DNA of 64,000 nt from Coxiella endosymbiont of Amblyomma americanum (GCF_000815025.1 NZ_CP007541.1:434001-498000), one strand, 5' to 3'. Positions 29,722 through 40,479 are shown, counted from the first letter of the stretch. Made by a program: numbers and translations. The notes: generated by a model from the sequence alone, not told the origin.

Positions 29722-30585
29722 ATGAAAAATATAAAATTTTGTCTATATTTGAGAGGAAACAGAAAAATTGTCTTCTCTAAGCCTGCCATTATGGGAATTA
29801 TAAATGTTTCTCCTAATTCTTTTTATAATCCTTATGTTGATTTAAGTTCTACTTTTTATACAGCGGAAAAGATGGTGCATGATGGAGTAGATATATTAGA
29901 TGTGGGTGGAGAAGCTACTAATCCTTTAGTGAATATTAGTACCGATTCACCTTCTTTACAGGTAGAGCTTGATCGCTTGATACCGGCTATCGAAGGAATA
30001 AAGAAACGATTTGACATTTTAATTTCTGTTGATACTAGTCGTCCTCAAGTTATGAAAGCAGCAATTAATGTTGGAGCGGATATCATTAATGACCAACGCG
30101 CTTTACAAAATGCGGGTGCGTTAGAAACAGTCAAAGAGTTAAACAGTCCTGTTTGTCTAATGCATTTTGGTTCCGAATCAAAACGATTGGATTCGAGTAC
30201 ATGTACCTTTTTTTTGACAACTGTAAAAAAGGATTTACAAGCTATCGTAGAGCGCTGTGAAAATCATGGGATTTCACGAAACCAGATGATTATTGATCTT
30301 GGCTTTGGGCAAGGCCATTACGGAAAAAGTTTAAAAGAAAACTTTTATTTACTTAATCATCTATCCGAGTTTTTGTCTTTTGGATTACCTATATTATCAG
30401 GGTGGTCTCGTAAATCAATGATTGGTGACGTTTTGTTAACTCAGTCGCCTAAAGATCGGTTGTTTGGGAGCATCGCTGCTGATGTATTAGCTGTTTATCA
30501 AGGAGCTTCTATTATTCGTACGCACGACGTTAAAGCTAGTCGAGAAGCAGTGTACGTCGCTGATTACGCTCGAAGATTAATGTAG
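29722..30585 (+). CDS. folP: Dihydropteroate synthase (with variant motifs)
   Basis: This TIM-barrel enzyme joins p-aminobenzoate with dihydropterin pyrophosphate in folate synthesis and is the sulfonamide target. The ATG at 29722 has a strong AGGAGA site; the longer frame from 29629 is not needed. GIINVSPNSF, SVDTSRP, GWSRKSMIG and RTHDV identify it. Several conserved positions differ from most bacteria: TPDSFSDGG is SPNSFYNPY, the STRPG loop is ATNPL, MHMQG is MHFGS, and DPGFG is DLGFG. From memory, C. burnetii has the same SPNSFY and EATNP variants, so most are lineage traits. Catalytic Lys and the terminal Arg are kept. 287 residues. Confidence 0.93.
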   Translation: MKNIKFCLYLRGNRKIVFSKPAIMGIINVSPNSFYNPYVDLSSTFYTAEKMVHDGVDILDVGGEATNPLVNISTDSPSLQVELDRLIPAIEGIKKRFDILISVDTSRPQVMKAAINVGADIINDQRALQNAGALETVKELNSPVCLMHFGSESKRLDSSTCTFFLTTVKKDLQAIVERCENHGISRNQMIIDLGFGQGHYGKSLKENFYLLNHLSEFLSFGLPILSGWSRKSMIGDVLLTQSPKDRLFGSIAADVLAVYQGASIIRTHDVKASREAVYVADYARRLM

Positions 30586-30618
30586 ATTGTATTTAGGAAG
30601 AATATGGAGGAAGAAAGC

Positions 30619-31998
30619 ATGCAAAAAAAATATTTTGGGACTGATGGAATTCGAGGAAAAGTGGGAAAATCACTGATTAATCCTGAATTTATGTTAAAGC
30701 TTGGTTGGGCAATAGGAAAAATATTAGCAAATAATTGTCGTACAGCAACTGTTTTGATTGGAAAAGATACACGCATTTCAGGTTATATGATTGAATCAGC
30801 TCTACAAGCTGGATTGTCTGCAGCTGGAGTTAATGTTAAACTAACCGGTCCAATTCCTACTCCTGCTATTGCGTATTTAACTCATTCAGTTCGTGCTGAT
30901 GCAGGCATCGTGATTAGTGCTTCACACAATAGCTATCCTGACAATGGAGTGAAATTTTTTAATAGGGAAGGGTTTAAACTATCTAATGCATTAGAATTGG
31001 CTATTGAGGAGAATATTGATAAGCCAATGCGCACCGTATCAATTGATCGTTTAGGGAAAACAATGAGAATGCATGAGGCTTATGGTCGATATATTGAATT
31101 TTGTAAAAGCACTTTTCCTTCTAATTTATCTTTAAAACAATTAAAAATTGTAATCGATTGTGCTAACGGTGCTGTCTATTCTGTTGCCCCTATTATTTTT
31201 CATGAATTGGGTTCCGATGTGATTGCCATCGGTAATGAACCAAATGGATTTAATATTAATCACGGATATGGCACCACTAATACTCAAAAGCTCCAGAAGA
31301 GCGTTCTTACATATAAAGCCGATGTTGGTATAGCTTTCGATGGCGATGGAGACCGTTTAATCATGATAGACAATTATGGTTCTAGAGTAGACGGAGATGA
31401 ATTACTGTGCATTATGGCCATTAATCGTTTTTATTTGAAAGAGCATTGTCCGTTGGGAGTAGTTGGCACTGTAATGAGTAATTTAGGATTAGAACAAGCA
31501 TTAAAGCGACACAGTATTGCTTTTGAACGATCGCCAGTAGGTGATCGTTGTGTTTTAGAGTTAATACGACAAAAGGGTTGGTTATTAGGCGGTGAATCTT
31601 CTGGTCACATTGTCGATCTTAATTTTACTACCACGGGAGATGGTATTATTACTGCTTTACAAATATTAAGAATTATGCAGCAGACAAACAGTTCTCTATC
31701 AGAGCTTAAGAAAGTAATGACTAAATATCCACAAGCGTTAATTAATATTCCTATTAACAATGATATACCGAATACAAAATACTTAATTATTAGAAAGGCG
31801 ATAATAGAAGAAGCAAAAAAAAGACTAAGCGGCAGAGGTCGAGTATTGGTGCGCCCTTCGGGAACAGAACCTGTCATGCGAGTAATGGTAGAAGGATATG
31901 ATAAAGACATTATAAAAAAAACTGTTGATATATTAGCAATAACAGTAGAAAAAACGTTTTGTATAAAATTGAATGAAATGCATATCTTGTATTCTTAG
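30619..31998 (+). CDS. glmM: Phosphoglucosamine mutase
   Basis: GlmM interconverts glucosamine 6- and 1-phosphate on the way to UDP-GlcNAc, needed for peptidoglycan and lipid A. The phosphorylated Ser102 lies in VISASHNSY. The metal loop DGDGDR near residue 240 and the C-terminal phosphate loop RPSGTEPVMRVM are intact. ATG 30619 is preferred over ATG 30604, since GGAGGAAG sits 7 bases before it and homology begins at MQKKYFGTDGIRG. The length of 459 is slightly over 445, with an extended C-terminal tail. The rlmE-ftsH-folP-glmM order is conserved in gammaproteobacteria. Confidence 0.97.
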   Translation: MQKKYFGTDGIRGKVGKSLINPEFMLKLGWAIGKILANNCRTATVLIGKDTRISGYMIESALQAGLSAAGVNVKLTGPIPTPAIAYLTHSVRADAGIVISASHNSYPDNGVKFFNREGFKLSNALELAIEENIDKPMRTVSIDRLGKTMRMHEAYGRYIEFCKSTFPSNLSLKQLKIVIDCANGAVYSVAPIIFHELGSDVIAIGNEPNGFNINHGYGTTNTQKLQKSVLTYKADVGIAFDGDGDRLIMIDNYGSRVDGDELLCIMAINRFYLKEHCPLGVVGTVMSNLGLEQALKRHSIAFERSPVGDRCVLELIRQKGWLLGGESSGHIVDLNFTTTGDGIITALQILRIMQQTNSSLSELKKVMTKYPQALINIPINNDIPNTKYLIIRKAIIEEAKKRLSGRGRVLVRPSGTEPVMRVMVEGYDKDIIKKTVDILAITVEKTFCIKLNEMHILYS

Positions 31999-32001
31999 AA
32001 A

Positions 32002-32036
32002 TCCTGCTTTGTTATTTTGCAATAATAAAAGCAGGA
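32002..32036 (+). terminator. Strong hairpin downstream of glmM
   Basis: TCCTGCTTT at 32002-32010 pairs perfectly with AAAGCAGGA at 32028-32036, and the loop can pair further (TTATT with AATAA). It starts just 4 bases after the glmM stop. The following bases are CCCCATGCG, so there is no U-run. It may be a U-less terminator, an RNA-processing site or an mRNA 3' end stabiliser. Confidence 0.5.
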
Positions 32037-32157
32037 CCCCATGCGTTCTGTGCTTCTTTGTCTCTATTAGTTGCTGTTAAGATGGAATTTTGTTATTGCT
32101 CGCGACAAATTTTTAAGAAGTAGATAAACTGCCAAACTTTTAAAGGAAAGCTATTGC

Positions 32158-33627
32158 ATGAGAATTAACGAGGAAGCTCTAACTTTTGACGATGTTTTAT
32201 TATTACCTGACTATTCAGAAATCTTGCCTAGAGATGTTTTACTTACCACTAATCTAACTCGTAACATAACTCTTAATGTTCCTCTTTTATCTGCTGCCAT
32301 GGATACTGTGACTGAGGCGCGATTAGCTATTGCGTTAGCTGAAGCTGGGGGTATGGGAATTTTGCATAAAAATATGAGTCCAGAACGTCAAGCAAATGAA
32401 GTGCGAAAAGTAAAAAAATTTGAAAGTGTTGTTGTATTTGATCCCGTTATTGTTTCTCCGGATAGTACCATTAGAGAACTTAAAGAAATTTCTAGTGAGT
32501 ACAATATTTCGGGACTTCCTGTTGTAAAGGATAAACAACTCGTTGGGATTATAACCAATCGCGATATCCGTTTCGAATTAGACATGGAACAGAAAGTTGC
32601 TAGTTTAATGACCCCGAAAGAACGCCTTATTACCATTAAAGAAAATGCCACAAGAGAAGAAATTATTAATCTCTTTCGACGACATAGTGTGGAAAAACTA
32701 CTTGTTGTTAATGGAAGTTTTGAATTGTGTGGGTTAATTACAGTAAAAGATATTCTTCGTTCGGAGAAGAATCCTAATTCTTGTAAAACTGTTTCTGGAC
32801 AATTACGAGTTGGTGCGGCTATTAATACGGGAGATAAAGATCCTGACCGAATACCTGCTTTAGTATCAGAGGGTGTAGACATTCTAGTAGTAGATACTGC
32901 ACATGGTCATTCGAAACAAGTTATTGATCGAGTAAAATGGATTAAACAGCATTATCCAGACGTACCTGTAATTGCCGGGAATATAGCTACCGCTGCAGCA
33001 GCAAGGGCATTGGCTAATTCTGGGGCTGATGCAATTAAAGTAGGTATTGGACCCGGTTCTATTTGTATTACCCGCATTATAGCAGGCATAGGGGTGCCAC
33101 AGATTACCGCAATTGCACAGGTAGCTTCTGAATTAAAAAACGATGACATTTCTATTATCGCAGATGGTGGGGTTCGATTCTCTGGAGATATTTGTAAAGC
33201 TATTGCAGCTGGCGCACATGCCGTGATGATTGGTGGATTGTTTGCTGGTACGGAAGAGGCACCCGGTGAAGAAGTTTTATATCAAGGTCGTTCCTACAAG
33301 TCTTATCGTGGTATGGGATCTACTGGAGCTATGTTTGGAACTTATAGCTCATCTGATCGGTACTTTCAGGAATCACAAAAGAGTCAAGCAAAATATGTAC
33401 CAGAAGGTATTGAAGGGCGTGTTCCTTACAAAGGTCCTTTACGAGGAGTGGTACATCAACTAATTGGTGGTCTACGTTCTGGTATGGGTTATACTGGGTG
33501 TAAAACAATTATGGAGATGCGAACAAAAACTCGATTTGTCCGGATAACAAGTGCAGGAATTCAAGAGAGTCATGTTCATGATGTGACTATAACGAGAGAA
33601 TCACCTAACTATTCACTGGAAAAGTAA
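32158..33627 (+). CDS. guaB: Inosine-5'-monophosphate dehydrogenase
   Basis: GuaB oxidises IMP to XMP, the committed step to GMP. The TIM barrel is interrupted by two CBS domains (about 95-205), as usual. The catalytic Cys lies in [12 protein letters not shown]; most enzymes have SICTTRI, so one Thr is Ile. The mobile flap segment with [11 protein letters not shown] is present. The length of 489 is normal. AAAGGAAA precedes the start. guaA follows 67 bases later, so the two make the GMP branch together. Confidence 0.97.
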   Translation: MRINEEALTFDDVLLLPDYSEILPRDVLLTTNLTRNITLNVPLLSAAMDTVTEARLAIALAEAGGMGILHKNMSPERQANEVRKVKKFESVVVFDPVIVSPDSTIRELKEISSEYNISGLPVVKDKQLVGIITNRDIRFELDMEQKVASLMTPKERLITIKENATREEIINLFRRHSVEKLLVVNGSFELCGLITVKDILRSEKNPNSCKTVSGQLRVGAAINTGDKDPDRIPALVSEGVDILVVDTAHGHSKQVIDRVKWIKQHYPDVPVIAGNIATAAAARALANSGADAIKVGIGPGSICITRIIAGIGVPQITAIAQVASELKNDDISIIADGGVRFSGDICKAIAAGAHAVMIGGLFAGTEEAPGEEVLYQGRSYKSYRGMGSTGAMFGTYSSSDRYFQESQKSQAKYVPEGIEGRVPYKGPLRGVVHQLIGGLRSGMGYTGCKTIMEMRTKTRFVRITSAGIQESHVHDVTITRESPNYSLEK

Positions 33628-33694
33628 ATGAAGCATTAGAGAAGAGTGTAAGGATTTAAATGCTTTTTATTTCTGTTTACCTTTAATTATAAGC

Positions 33695-35287
33695 ATGAAA
33701 AAGAATATTTCCAAAGATATTTATCGACATCAAAATCAAATTTTGATTCTTGATTTTGGTTCACAGTATGCACAGTTGATTGCCAGAAGAATACGTGAGA
33801 TTGGAGCGTATTGCGAATTAATGTCTTGTAAAGTTGACGAGCATATTATTCGTAATTTTACTCCTTGCGGTATTATTCTCTCTGGAGGTCCTGAAACAGT
33901 TACTTTAAATCATGCATTGCGTGCTCCTTCTATTGTTTTTAAAATTGGTTGTCCAATATTGGGGATTTGCTATGGTATGCAAACAATGGTTTATCAATTG
34001 GGTGGAAAAGTTGCGCCTGCCAAGGCTGAGTTTGGGCATAAGGAATTGCGGATACTAAAGTCTATACTACCGTTTAAAAACATCGGTGATCGTACTTCTA
34101 CAGATGGTATTCCTTTGTTGGACGTTTGGATGAGTCATAGTGATTCTGTTACAGAATTGCCAAAAGGATTTGAAATAATTGCTAGCACTGATCGTTCTCC
34201 TTATGCAGCAATAGCTGATTGCAATCGACAATTCTTCGGTGTGCAGTTCCATCCTGAAGTTACTCATACGTCTCAAGGAGACAATATCTTAACGCAGTTT
34301 GTTAAAGATATTTGTCAATGTTCAGTAATATGGACAACAAAGAATATTATTGCAGATAGTATTTATAATATTCGTAATAGAATTCATCAGAAAGAAAGAG
34401 TTATTGTAGGATTATCTGGTGGTGTAGATTCTTCTGTAACAGCAGCTATTATACATAAAGCCATTGGTGATCGATTAATATGTATTTTTATAGACACTGG
34501 TCTACTTCGTTTGCACGAACTAGACGAGGTTTTATATGTTTTCAAGCAATTAGGTATAAAAGTTATTTGCATTAATGCCAAAGAACGTTTTATAAATGCT
34601 CTAAAAGGTGTTTCGGAACCAGAAGACAAACGTAAAATTTTGGGTGAACAATTTATTCGGGTTTTTGAAACAGAAGCTAAAAGATTAAATGTTAAGTGGT
34701 TAGGTCAAGGAACAATTTACTCAGATGTTATTGAATCCGCAAAGACAAACACTGGGAAAAAGGATCATCCTATTAAAACACATCATAATGTTGGAGGATT
34801 ACCACTTCGAATGGATTTGCAGCTTATTGAACCGTTACGTGAATTATTTAAAGATGAAGTTTGTAAGTTGGGGTTAGAGTTGAATTTACCTCATAATATA
34901 GTGTATCGACATCCTTTTCCTGGACCTGGTCTGGCTATTCGTATTTTAGGAGAAATTAAACATAAATATATTAATATACTACAGCGTGCCGATGCGATTT
35001 TTATTGAAGAATTAAAAAAACACTGTCATTATTTTTCAGTAAATCAGGCTTTTGTCGTTTTTATGCCAATCAAATCGGTTGGTGTTAAAGGGGATACTCG
35101 TCATTATGGTTACGTAGTAGCGTTACGAGTTGTAAAGACTACAGATTTTATGACGGCACAATGGGTAGAATTGCCTTATGCTTTTTTAGTAGAAGTTAGT
35201 CAAAGGATTGTAAATGAAATCAAAGAAATCTCACGCGTGCTTTATGATATTACTAATAAACCCCCTGCAACAATTGAATGGGAATAA
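33695..35287 (+). CDS. guaA: GMP synthase (glutamine-hydrolysing)
   Basis: GuaA aminates XMP to GMP using glutamine and ATP. The N-terminal amidotransferase triad is visible: Cys92 in LGICYGMQ, and His186 and Glu188 in VQFHPEVTH. The ATP-pyrophosphatase P-loop SGGVDSS is at 241-247, and the C-terminal dimerisation domain ends with the usual KPPATIEWE. The length of 530 is normal. The N-terminal 14 residues are slightly longer than in E. coli. The ribosome site is poor, so translation may depend on guaB. Confidence 0.97.
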   Translation: MKKNISKDIYRHQNQILILDFGSQYAQLIARRIREIGAYCELMSCKVDEHIIRNFTPCGIILSGGPETVTLNHALRAPSIVFKIGCPILGICYGMQTMVYQLGGKVAPAKAEFGHKELRILKSILPFKNIGDRTSTDGIPLLDVWMSHSDSVTELPKGFEIIASTDRSPYAAIADCNRQFFGVQFHPEVTHTSQGDNILTQFVKDICQCSVIWTTKNIIADSIYNIRNRIHQKERVIVGLSGGVDSSVTAAIIHKAIGDRLICIFIDTGLLRLHELDEVLYVFKQLGIKVICINAKERFINALKGVSEPEDKRKILGEQFIRVFETEAKRLNVKWLGQGTIYSDVIESAKTNTGKKDHPIKTHHNVGGLPLRMDLQLIEPLRELFKDEVCKLGLELNLPHNIVYRHPFPGPGLAIRILGEIKHKYINILQRADAIFIEELKKHCHYFSVNQAFVVFMPIKSVGVKGDTRHYGYVVALRVVKTTDFMTAQWVELPYAFLVEVSQRIVNEIKEISRVLYDITNKPPATIEWE

Positions 35288-35328
35288 CAAAATAAAATAA
35301 CAAAGATTTTATTTATTATTTTACTTTG
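35288..35328 (+). terminator. AT-rich hairpin just after guaA
   Basis: CAAAATAAAATAA (35288-35300) and TTATTTTACTTTG (35316-35328) pair over 12 of 13 positions. It starts one base after the guaA stop codon. The stem is almost all A/T, so it is a weak candidate for a transcript end. Confidence 0.4.
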
Positions 35329-35461
35329 ACAGAAATAACTGAAATTATTTTTATTTTTCGCTGTAGAGTAACGAGTTTCTTATGTTTCGTAAAAAAATAT
35401 ATAGATTGCATTTGTAATGTAATTTTTGCTATTCGTAAATAAAATCAGTATTTTTAAACGA

Positions 35462-35517
35462 GACAGAGTATAATGGAAAGCACAATATTCTTGATCCGTG
35501 TTCTTTATTATACTGTC
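35462..35517 (+). other. Imperfect inverted repeat upstream of ddl
   Basis: GACAG, a two-base bulge, and TATAAT pair with ATTATA and CTGTC at the other end, giving 11 pairs around a long loop. It sits in the 296-base guaA-ddl gap, which has no gene. The TATAAT may also be a -10 box, but no -35 fits well. Confidence 0.35.
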
Positions 35518-35583
35518 CGATGGTTAATAATAAATTAAGGCTATAAATAATATGAAATAAAGTATTTAACTTCATAAAGAATT

Positions 35584-36726
35584 ATGAAAAAAAAATTGGC
35601 TATTTCAGTAATTTGTGGTGGTCGTTCTGCTGAACACGAAATTTCCATCCAATCGGCTAGAAACGTAGTAATAGCTTTGAACCTTGATAGATATGAAGTT
35701 TCTGTAATATTTATTGATCGCAATGGTAAATGGTATCTTATTGATAATACTGCAAGTTTTTTAACTCAAATGCCTCAGCATTTAATCTATACTCAAAAAA
35801 TTACACCTATTACCGTTGCATTAGGAATGCACATGCAACCATGGCAATCACTTAATGAAGAGAGGAATCTCTATAGAGTTGATTGTGTGTTTCCTATGAT
35901 TCATGGTACTCAAGGAGAGGATGGTGTTCTGCAAGGTCTTTTAGAATTATTACGTCTACCTTATGTAGGTGCTGATGTTCAAAGTTCCGCTATCTGTATT
36001 AAAAAAGATATTGCGAAAAGTCTATTACGAGCAGCGGGAATAGCAGTAGCCGATTGGTATACAATATGGTCATTTAATCGATTAGAAGGGATATATAAAA
36101 ATCTTGTTTATCAGTGGAAAACTACTGAACTGTTTATGAAAGCTGTGAGTTTAGGGTCTTCTGTGGCTACTGCTTTCATTAGAAATGCGAAAGAATTTCA
36201 AAAAGGAGCTGAGAATATTTTTTATTACGATAATCGACTAATTGTTGAGCCTCGAATATATGGACGAGAAATTGCATGTGCTGTACTAGGTAACAATAAA
36301 AATCCAAAAGCTGCTTTACTAAGTGAAGCAATACCCACAAGAAATAGTTTTTATTCTTATGAAGAAAAATATATAAACCATGATAAGAAAATAACTGCTA
36401 CTACAAAAATTGTTGATGATCTTTCGCAAGAAAAAATTCGTAAGATTCAGAGAGTAGCTATAGATGCTTTTAAAGTCGTCCACTGTTTTGGAATGGCAAG
36501 AGTGGATTTTTTTCTAACGTCTAAGGAACAAATTATAGTAAATGAAATAAATACAATCCCAGGATTCACTAGTGTGAGCATGTATCCAAAAATGTGGGAA
36601 GCAACAGGTTTATCTTATTCTGCGCTTTTAGATCGTTTAATTGAATTGGCAATAGAGCGTTATCAAGATCAGAAAAAATTGATTTATCATTATAACTTCA
36701 AAAGTAATAATAAGATACGTAATTAA
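35584..36726 (+). CDS. ddl: D-alanine--D-alanine ligase
   Basis: Ddl makes the D-Ala-D-Ala dipeptide for peptidoglycan. The N-terminal CGGRSAEHEISIQSA, the central VFPMIHGTQGEDGVLQGLLEL, the ATP-grasp Mg site EINTIPGFTSVSMYPKMWE and the following helix identify the DdlA-type subgroup. The length of 380 is a little longer than 364, with a basic tail. It is alone rather than in the mur-fts cluster. Together with dacA it shows that the organism keeps peptidoglycan. Confidence 0.95.
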   Translation: MKKKLAISVICGGRSAEHEISIQSARNVVIALNLDRYEVSVIFIDRNGKWYLIDNTASFLTQMPQHLIYTQKITPITVALGMHMQPWQSLNEERNLYRVDCVFPMIHGTQGEDGVLQGLLELLRLPYVGADVQSSAICIKKDIAKSLLRAAGIAVADWYTIWSFNRLEGIYKNLVYQWKTTELFMKAVSLGSSVATAFIRNAKEFQKGAENIFYYDNRLIVEPRIYGREIACAVLGNNKNPKAALLSEAIPTRNSFYSYEEKYINHDKKITATTKIVDDLSQEKIRKIQRVAIDAFKVVHCFGMARVDFFLTSKEQIIVNEINTIPGFTSVSMYPKMWEATGLSYSALLDRLIELAIERYQDQKKLIYHYNFKSNNKIRN

Positions 36727-36810
36727 ATATGCTTCTAAATATAGATTGTTATAGTATCAGACGATGTAACTGTTCTTCTGGAGTTTATTTGAGATGGAAG
36801 TATTGATGAT

Positions 36811-39800
36811 ATGCATCCTTTTATTCATTTAAAAGTTCATACTGAATATTCAATCGGCAATAGTGTGATACGTGTAGATCAGCTTTTACGACGCGTTGTC
36901 GAATTAAAAATGCCAGCTGTAGCTTTAACAGATGAAGTTAATCTTTTCGCGCTTATTAAATTTTATCGTGGAGCTATAAGCAAAGGAATAAAACCCATTA
37001 TTGGAGCCGAATTAAAAGTAATAGAAAAGAAGGAGATATTTTATTTATCAGTTCTCTGTCAAAACCAAGTTGGTTTTCATCACTTAATACAACTGTTATC
37101 TCGAGCTTATGTTAATAAGACATATCAACATGAACAAGCCTGTGTTCAATGGAAATGGTTAATTGCATTAAAAGAAGGATTAATTATTTTATCAGGAGGA
37201 CAACAAGGTGATGTTGGACAGGCATTGTTACAGAATCGAAATTCTTTAGCAAAGAAACGATTATTACAGTGGATAGAGCATTTCCCTGATCGATTTTACC
37301 TAGAATTACATCGTACTCATCGAGATCGAGAAGAGGAATATACTTATTCAGCCATTAAATTAGCTCTAACTTATAACATTCCCGTTGTGTCGACTAATGA
37401 TGTGCGTTTCTTATATCAAGAAGATTTTGAGGCATATGACACGCGAGTGTGTATTCAAAAAAGGTGTTTATTAAATGATTCTAATAGAATTTGTAATTAT
37501 AGCGATCAACAGTATTTAAAGAGTACTGAAGAAATGCAGGAGTTGTTTTCTGATATTCCTGAGGCACTGGAGAATACTATGGAAATTGCTAAACGCTGTA
37601 ATGTACAAATTTCTCTAAATAAAGTTTTTGTGCCCAAATTCCCTGTTCCTGTTTTTCAAACTGAAGAAGGTGTTTTTTGTGCACAATCGAAAAAAGGATT
37701 GGCACAACGCATTGATCAATCCAGAATAAATAGAGAATACATGGAACGATTAGAAATAGAAATAGATGTTATTACAAAAATGGGACTTGCTGGTTATTTT
37801 TTAATCGTTGCTGATTTTGTTGCATGGGCGAAAAAAAACAAAATACCTGTAGGACCTGGGCGCGGTTCGGGAGCAGGATCTTTAGTAGCGTATGCGTTAG
37901 GTATTACAGAGCTGGATCCTTTAGAACATGAATTACTATTTGAACGATTTTTGAATTTAGAACGCGTTTCAATGCCAGATTTCGATGTTGATTTTTGTAT
38001 GGAGAAACGAGATCTTGTTATTGATTACGTAATGAAACGCTATGGTTATGACGCTGTAGCACAAATTATTACTTATGGAACTATGGCTGCGCGTGCAGTG
38101 CTGCGTGATGTAGGTCGTGTATTGGGATTGCCTTATGGGTATATTGATAAAATTGCAAAGCTTGTACCTTTTGAACTTGGTATGACATTGAAAAAAGCTT
38201 TAAGGCAAGAGAAGATTTTAGAAAAACGCTATACAGAAGACGATGAAGTTAAAAATCTCATTGATCTTGCAATGAAATTAGAAGGACTTGTCCGTAATAC
38301 AGGAAAACATGCGGGTGGAGTGGTAATTTCACCGACCAAATTAACAGATTTTGTTCCACTCTATGCAGAACCTAATAGTAATCATGTAGTTACTCAATTT
38401 GATAAAGACGATATAGAAGTAGTTGGACTTGTCAAATTTGATTTTTTAGGATTGCGTACTTTGACAATTATTAAATGGGCAGTGCAAAGTATAAATATAA
38501 GAAGAAAAAGTAAAAAAGAACCTGCATTGGACATTAGTTCTATTTCGTTAGAGGATAAAACAACTTATGATCTTTTAAAGAGTTGTGCAACTACTGCGAT
38601 ATTTCAACTAGAGTCACGAGGTATGAAGGAGTTGATCCGTCGTCTACAGCCGGATAATTTTTCTGATATCATGGCACTAGTTGCTTTATTTCGCCCAGGC
38701 CCTTTGCAATCTGGAATGGTAGACACATTTATTTCTTGTAAGCATGGCGAGCGGAACGTTCAATATCTCCATCCTGATTTAAAACCAATTCTGCAATTAA
38801 CTTACGGAGTTATTCTCTATCAAGAGCAAGTGATGCAAATTGCCCAAGTATTATCAGGCTATTCATTAGGAGCCGCCGATGTTTTACGTCATGCGATGGG
38901 GAAAAAAAAGCCAAAAGAAATGGCCAAACAACGAGAAATTTTTATAAAAGGCTCTATATCTCGTGGAATCAACGCTAATTTGGCAAATCAATTGTTTAAT
39001 TTAATGGAAAAATTTTCAGGCTATGGTTTTAATAAATCGCATTCAGCAGCCTATGCTTTAATTACTTATCAAACGGCTTGGCTAAAGGCTCATTATCCTG
39101 CTGAGTTTATGGCTGCAGTTTTATCCTCAGATATGGATAACACGGATAAAATTATTAATTTAATTAAAGAGTGTCGAGATATGGACTTAACGTTGTTATC
39201 GCCTTCTATTAATCATGGAAAATATTTTTTTATAGTCAATATTCATGGCCAAATTGAATATGGTTTAGGTGCAATTAAAGGAGTTGGTGAATCTGCTATT
39301 TCACATATTGCCTCTTGTCGGGAAACGACAGGAGAATTTAAGGGACTTTTTGACTTGTGCTATCGAGTGGATTTAAAAAAAATTGGTCGACGTGTATTAG
39401 AACCTTTGATTAAATCAGGTGCTATGGATACTTTTGGAGTTTCTCGTGCGTCCCTAGTAAGATCTCTAAGCAAAGCACTACGGTTGGCTGAGCAAAAAAA
39501 TCATAATATCCTATTAGGACAAAGCGATTTGTTTGACAATGAATTGGATACAAAATCCTGTGATAATTATGAAAAAGTTCCAGAGTGGAATGACAACGAG
39601 CGATTGCGAATGGAAAAGGAAACTCTTGGATTCTATATAAGCGGACATCCATTACAAGCTTATGAAAAGGAGATAAAAACGATAGGAGCTATCCCAGTCA
39701 ATCGGTTAGTTACTTATTCTTTAAAAAAGAATTTTGCGGTAATAGTTGGTATGGTATTAGAAATACGTAATTTAATAACGCGTAGCGGTGGTCGGATGGC

Positions 39801-40236
39801 AATCCTTATTTTTGAAGATCAGACTGGAACGATAGAAGTGACTGTATTTAGTAATCTTTATAAAGAGATAAAAAATGAAGTTTTAGAGAAAAATACCATT
39901 CTAGTGGTACGCGGAATAGTAAAAAAGGACAATTTCTCAGGTAGATTGAAAATTATAGCGCACTTCATTTGCACTTTAGATGAAGTGAGAACACGAGCTA
40001 AACGAATATTGATTCGACTCACTACAGAAGAAGAAATTAATCAGCTGTTAATAAGTTTTCCTACTGCAATTGATAAACACCCGAAAGGTTCGTGCTTAAT
40101 TCTTTTTATTTATCAAGGAAAAACAGTATCGACTGAATCATTATTTGGAAGAACTTGGCATGTCAAACCTAGCACAGAGCTGCTCAATCACCTTAATCAG
40201 TTATATGGAAAAGGAAAAATTGAATTAGAATACTAA
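36811..40236 (+). CDS. dnaE: DNA polymerase III alpha subunit
   Basis: DnaE is the replicative polymerase of the chromosome. The N-terminal PHP domain (about 1-275) begins with FIHLKVHTEYS. The palm carries the catalytic acidic pairs in SMPDFDVDFCMEKR (about residue 395) and VKFDFLGLRTL (about 547). A helix-hairpin-helix region and an OB domain with VIVGMVLEIRN (about 970-1080) follow. The length of 1141 is close to E. coli's 1160. No accA follows; the next 243 bases hold no gene. Confidence 0.97.
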   Translation: MHPFIHLKVHTEYSIGNSVIRVDQLLRRVVELKMPAVALTDEVNLFALIKFYRGAISKGIKPIIGAELKVIEKKEIFYLSVLCQNQVGFHHLIQLLSRAYVNKTYQHEQACVQWKWLIALKEGLIILSGGQQGDVGQALLQNRNSLAKKRLLQWIEHFPDRFYLELHRTHRDREEEYTYSAIKLALTYNIPVVSTNDVRFLYQEDFEAYDTRVCIQKRCLLNDSNRICNYSDQQYLKSTEEMQELFSDIPEALENTMEIAKRCNVQISLNKVFVPKFPVPVFQTEEGVFCAQSKKGLAQRIDQSRINREYMERLEIEIDVITKMGLAGYFLIVADFVAWAKKNKIPVGPGRGSGAGSLVAYALGITELDPLEHELLFERFLNLERVSMPDFDVDFCMEKRDLVIDYVMKRYGYDAVAQIITYGTMAARAVLRDVGRVLGLPYGYIDKIAKLVPFELGMTLKKALRQEKILEKRYTEDDEVKNLIDLAMKLEGLVRNTGKHAGGVVISPTKLTDFVPLYAEPNSNHVVTQFDKDDIEVVGLVKFDFLGLRTLTIIKWAVQSINIRRKSKKEPALDISSISLEDKTTYDLLKSCATTAIFQLESRGMKELIRRLQPDNFSDIMALVALFRPGPLQSGMVDTFISCKHGERNVQYLHPDLKPILQLTYGVILYQEQVMQIAQVLSGYSLGAADVLRHAMGKKKPKEMAKQREIFIKGSISRGINANLANQLFNLMEKFSGYGFNKSHSAAYALITYQTAWLKAHYPAEFMAAVLSSDMDNTDKIINLIKECRDMDLTLLSPSINHGKYFFIVNIHGQIEYGLGAIKGVGESAISHIASCRETTGEFKGLFDLCYRVDLKKIGRRVLEPLIKSGAMDTFGVSRASLVRSLSKALRLAEQKNHNILLGQSDLFDNELDTKSCDNYEKVPEWNDNERLRMEKETLGFYISGHPLQAYEKEIKTIGAIPVNRLVTYSLKKNFAVIVGMVLEIRNLITRSGGRMAILIFEDQTGTIEVTVFSNLYKEIKNEVLEKNTILVVRGIVKKDNFSGRLKIIAHFICTLDEVRTRAKRILIRLTTEEEINQLLISFPTAIDKHPKGSCLILFIYQGKTVSTESLFGRTWHVKPSTELLNHLNQLYGKGKIELEY

Positions 40237-40479
40237 AGCAGATTGGATTAAATTTTTGTTTTTTAATATACATATCTTTATCAAAAAAACATGAATGATT
40301 CACTTACTTTTGTACATTTGAGTTCTAACACATGCACGATGAGTTCCAAAAGGAAGCTCGTTTTTTACATAAAAAGATTTCTTATAAGACTTAAGCTTAT
40401 TTCACACGACTTGGCATCTTCTTGAAAAATCGAAACGTCTCATTTTTAAAACTTAGTTGGTAGAATTTATCATTTTATA

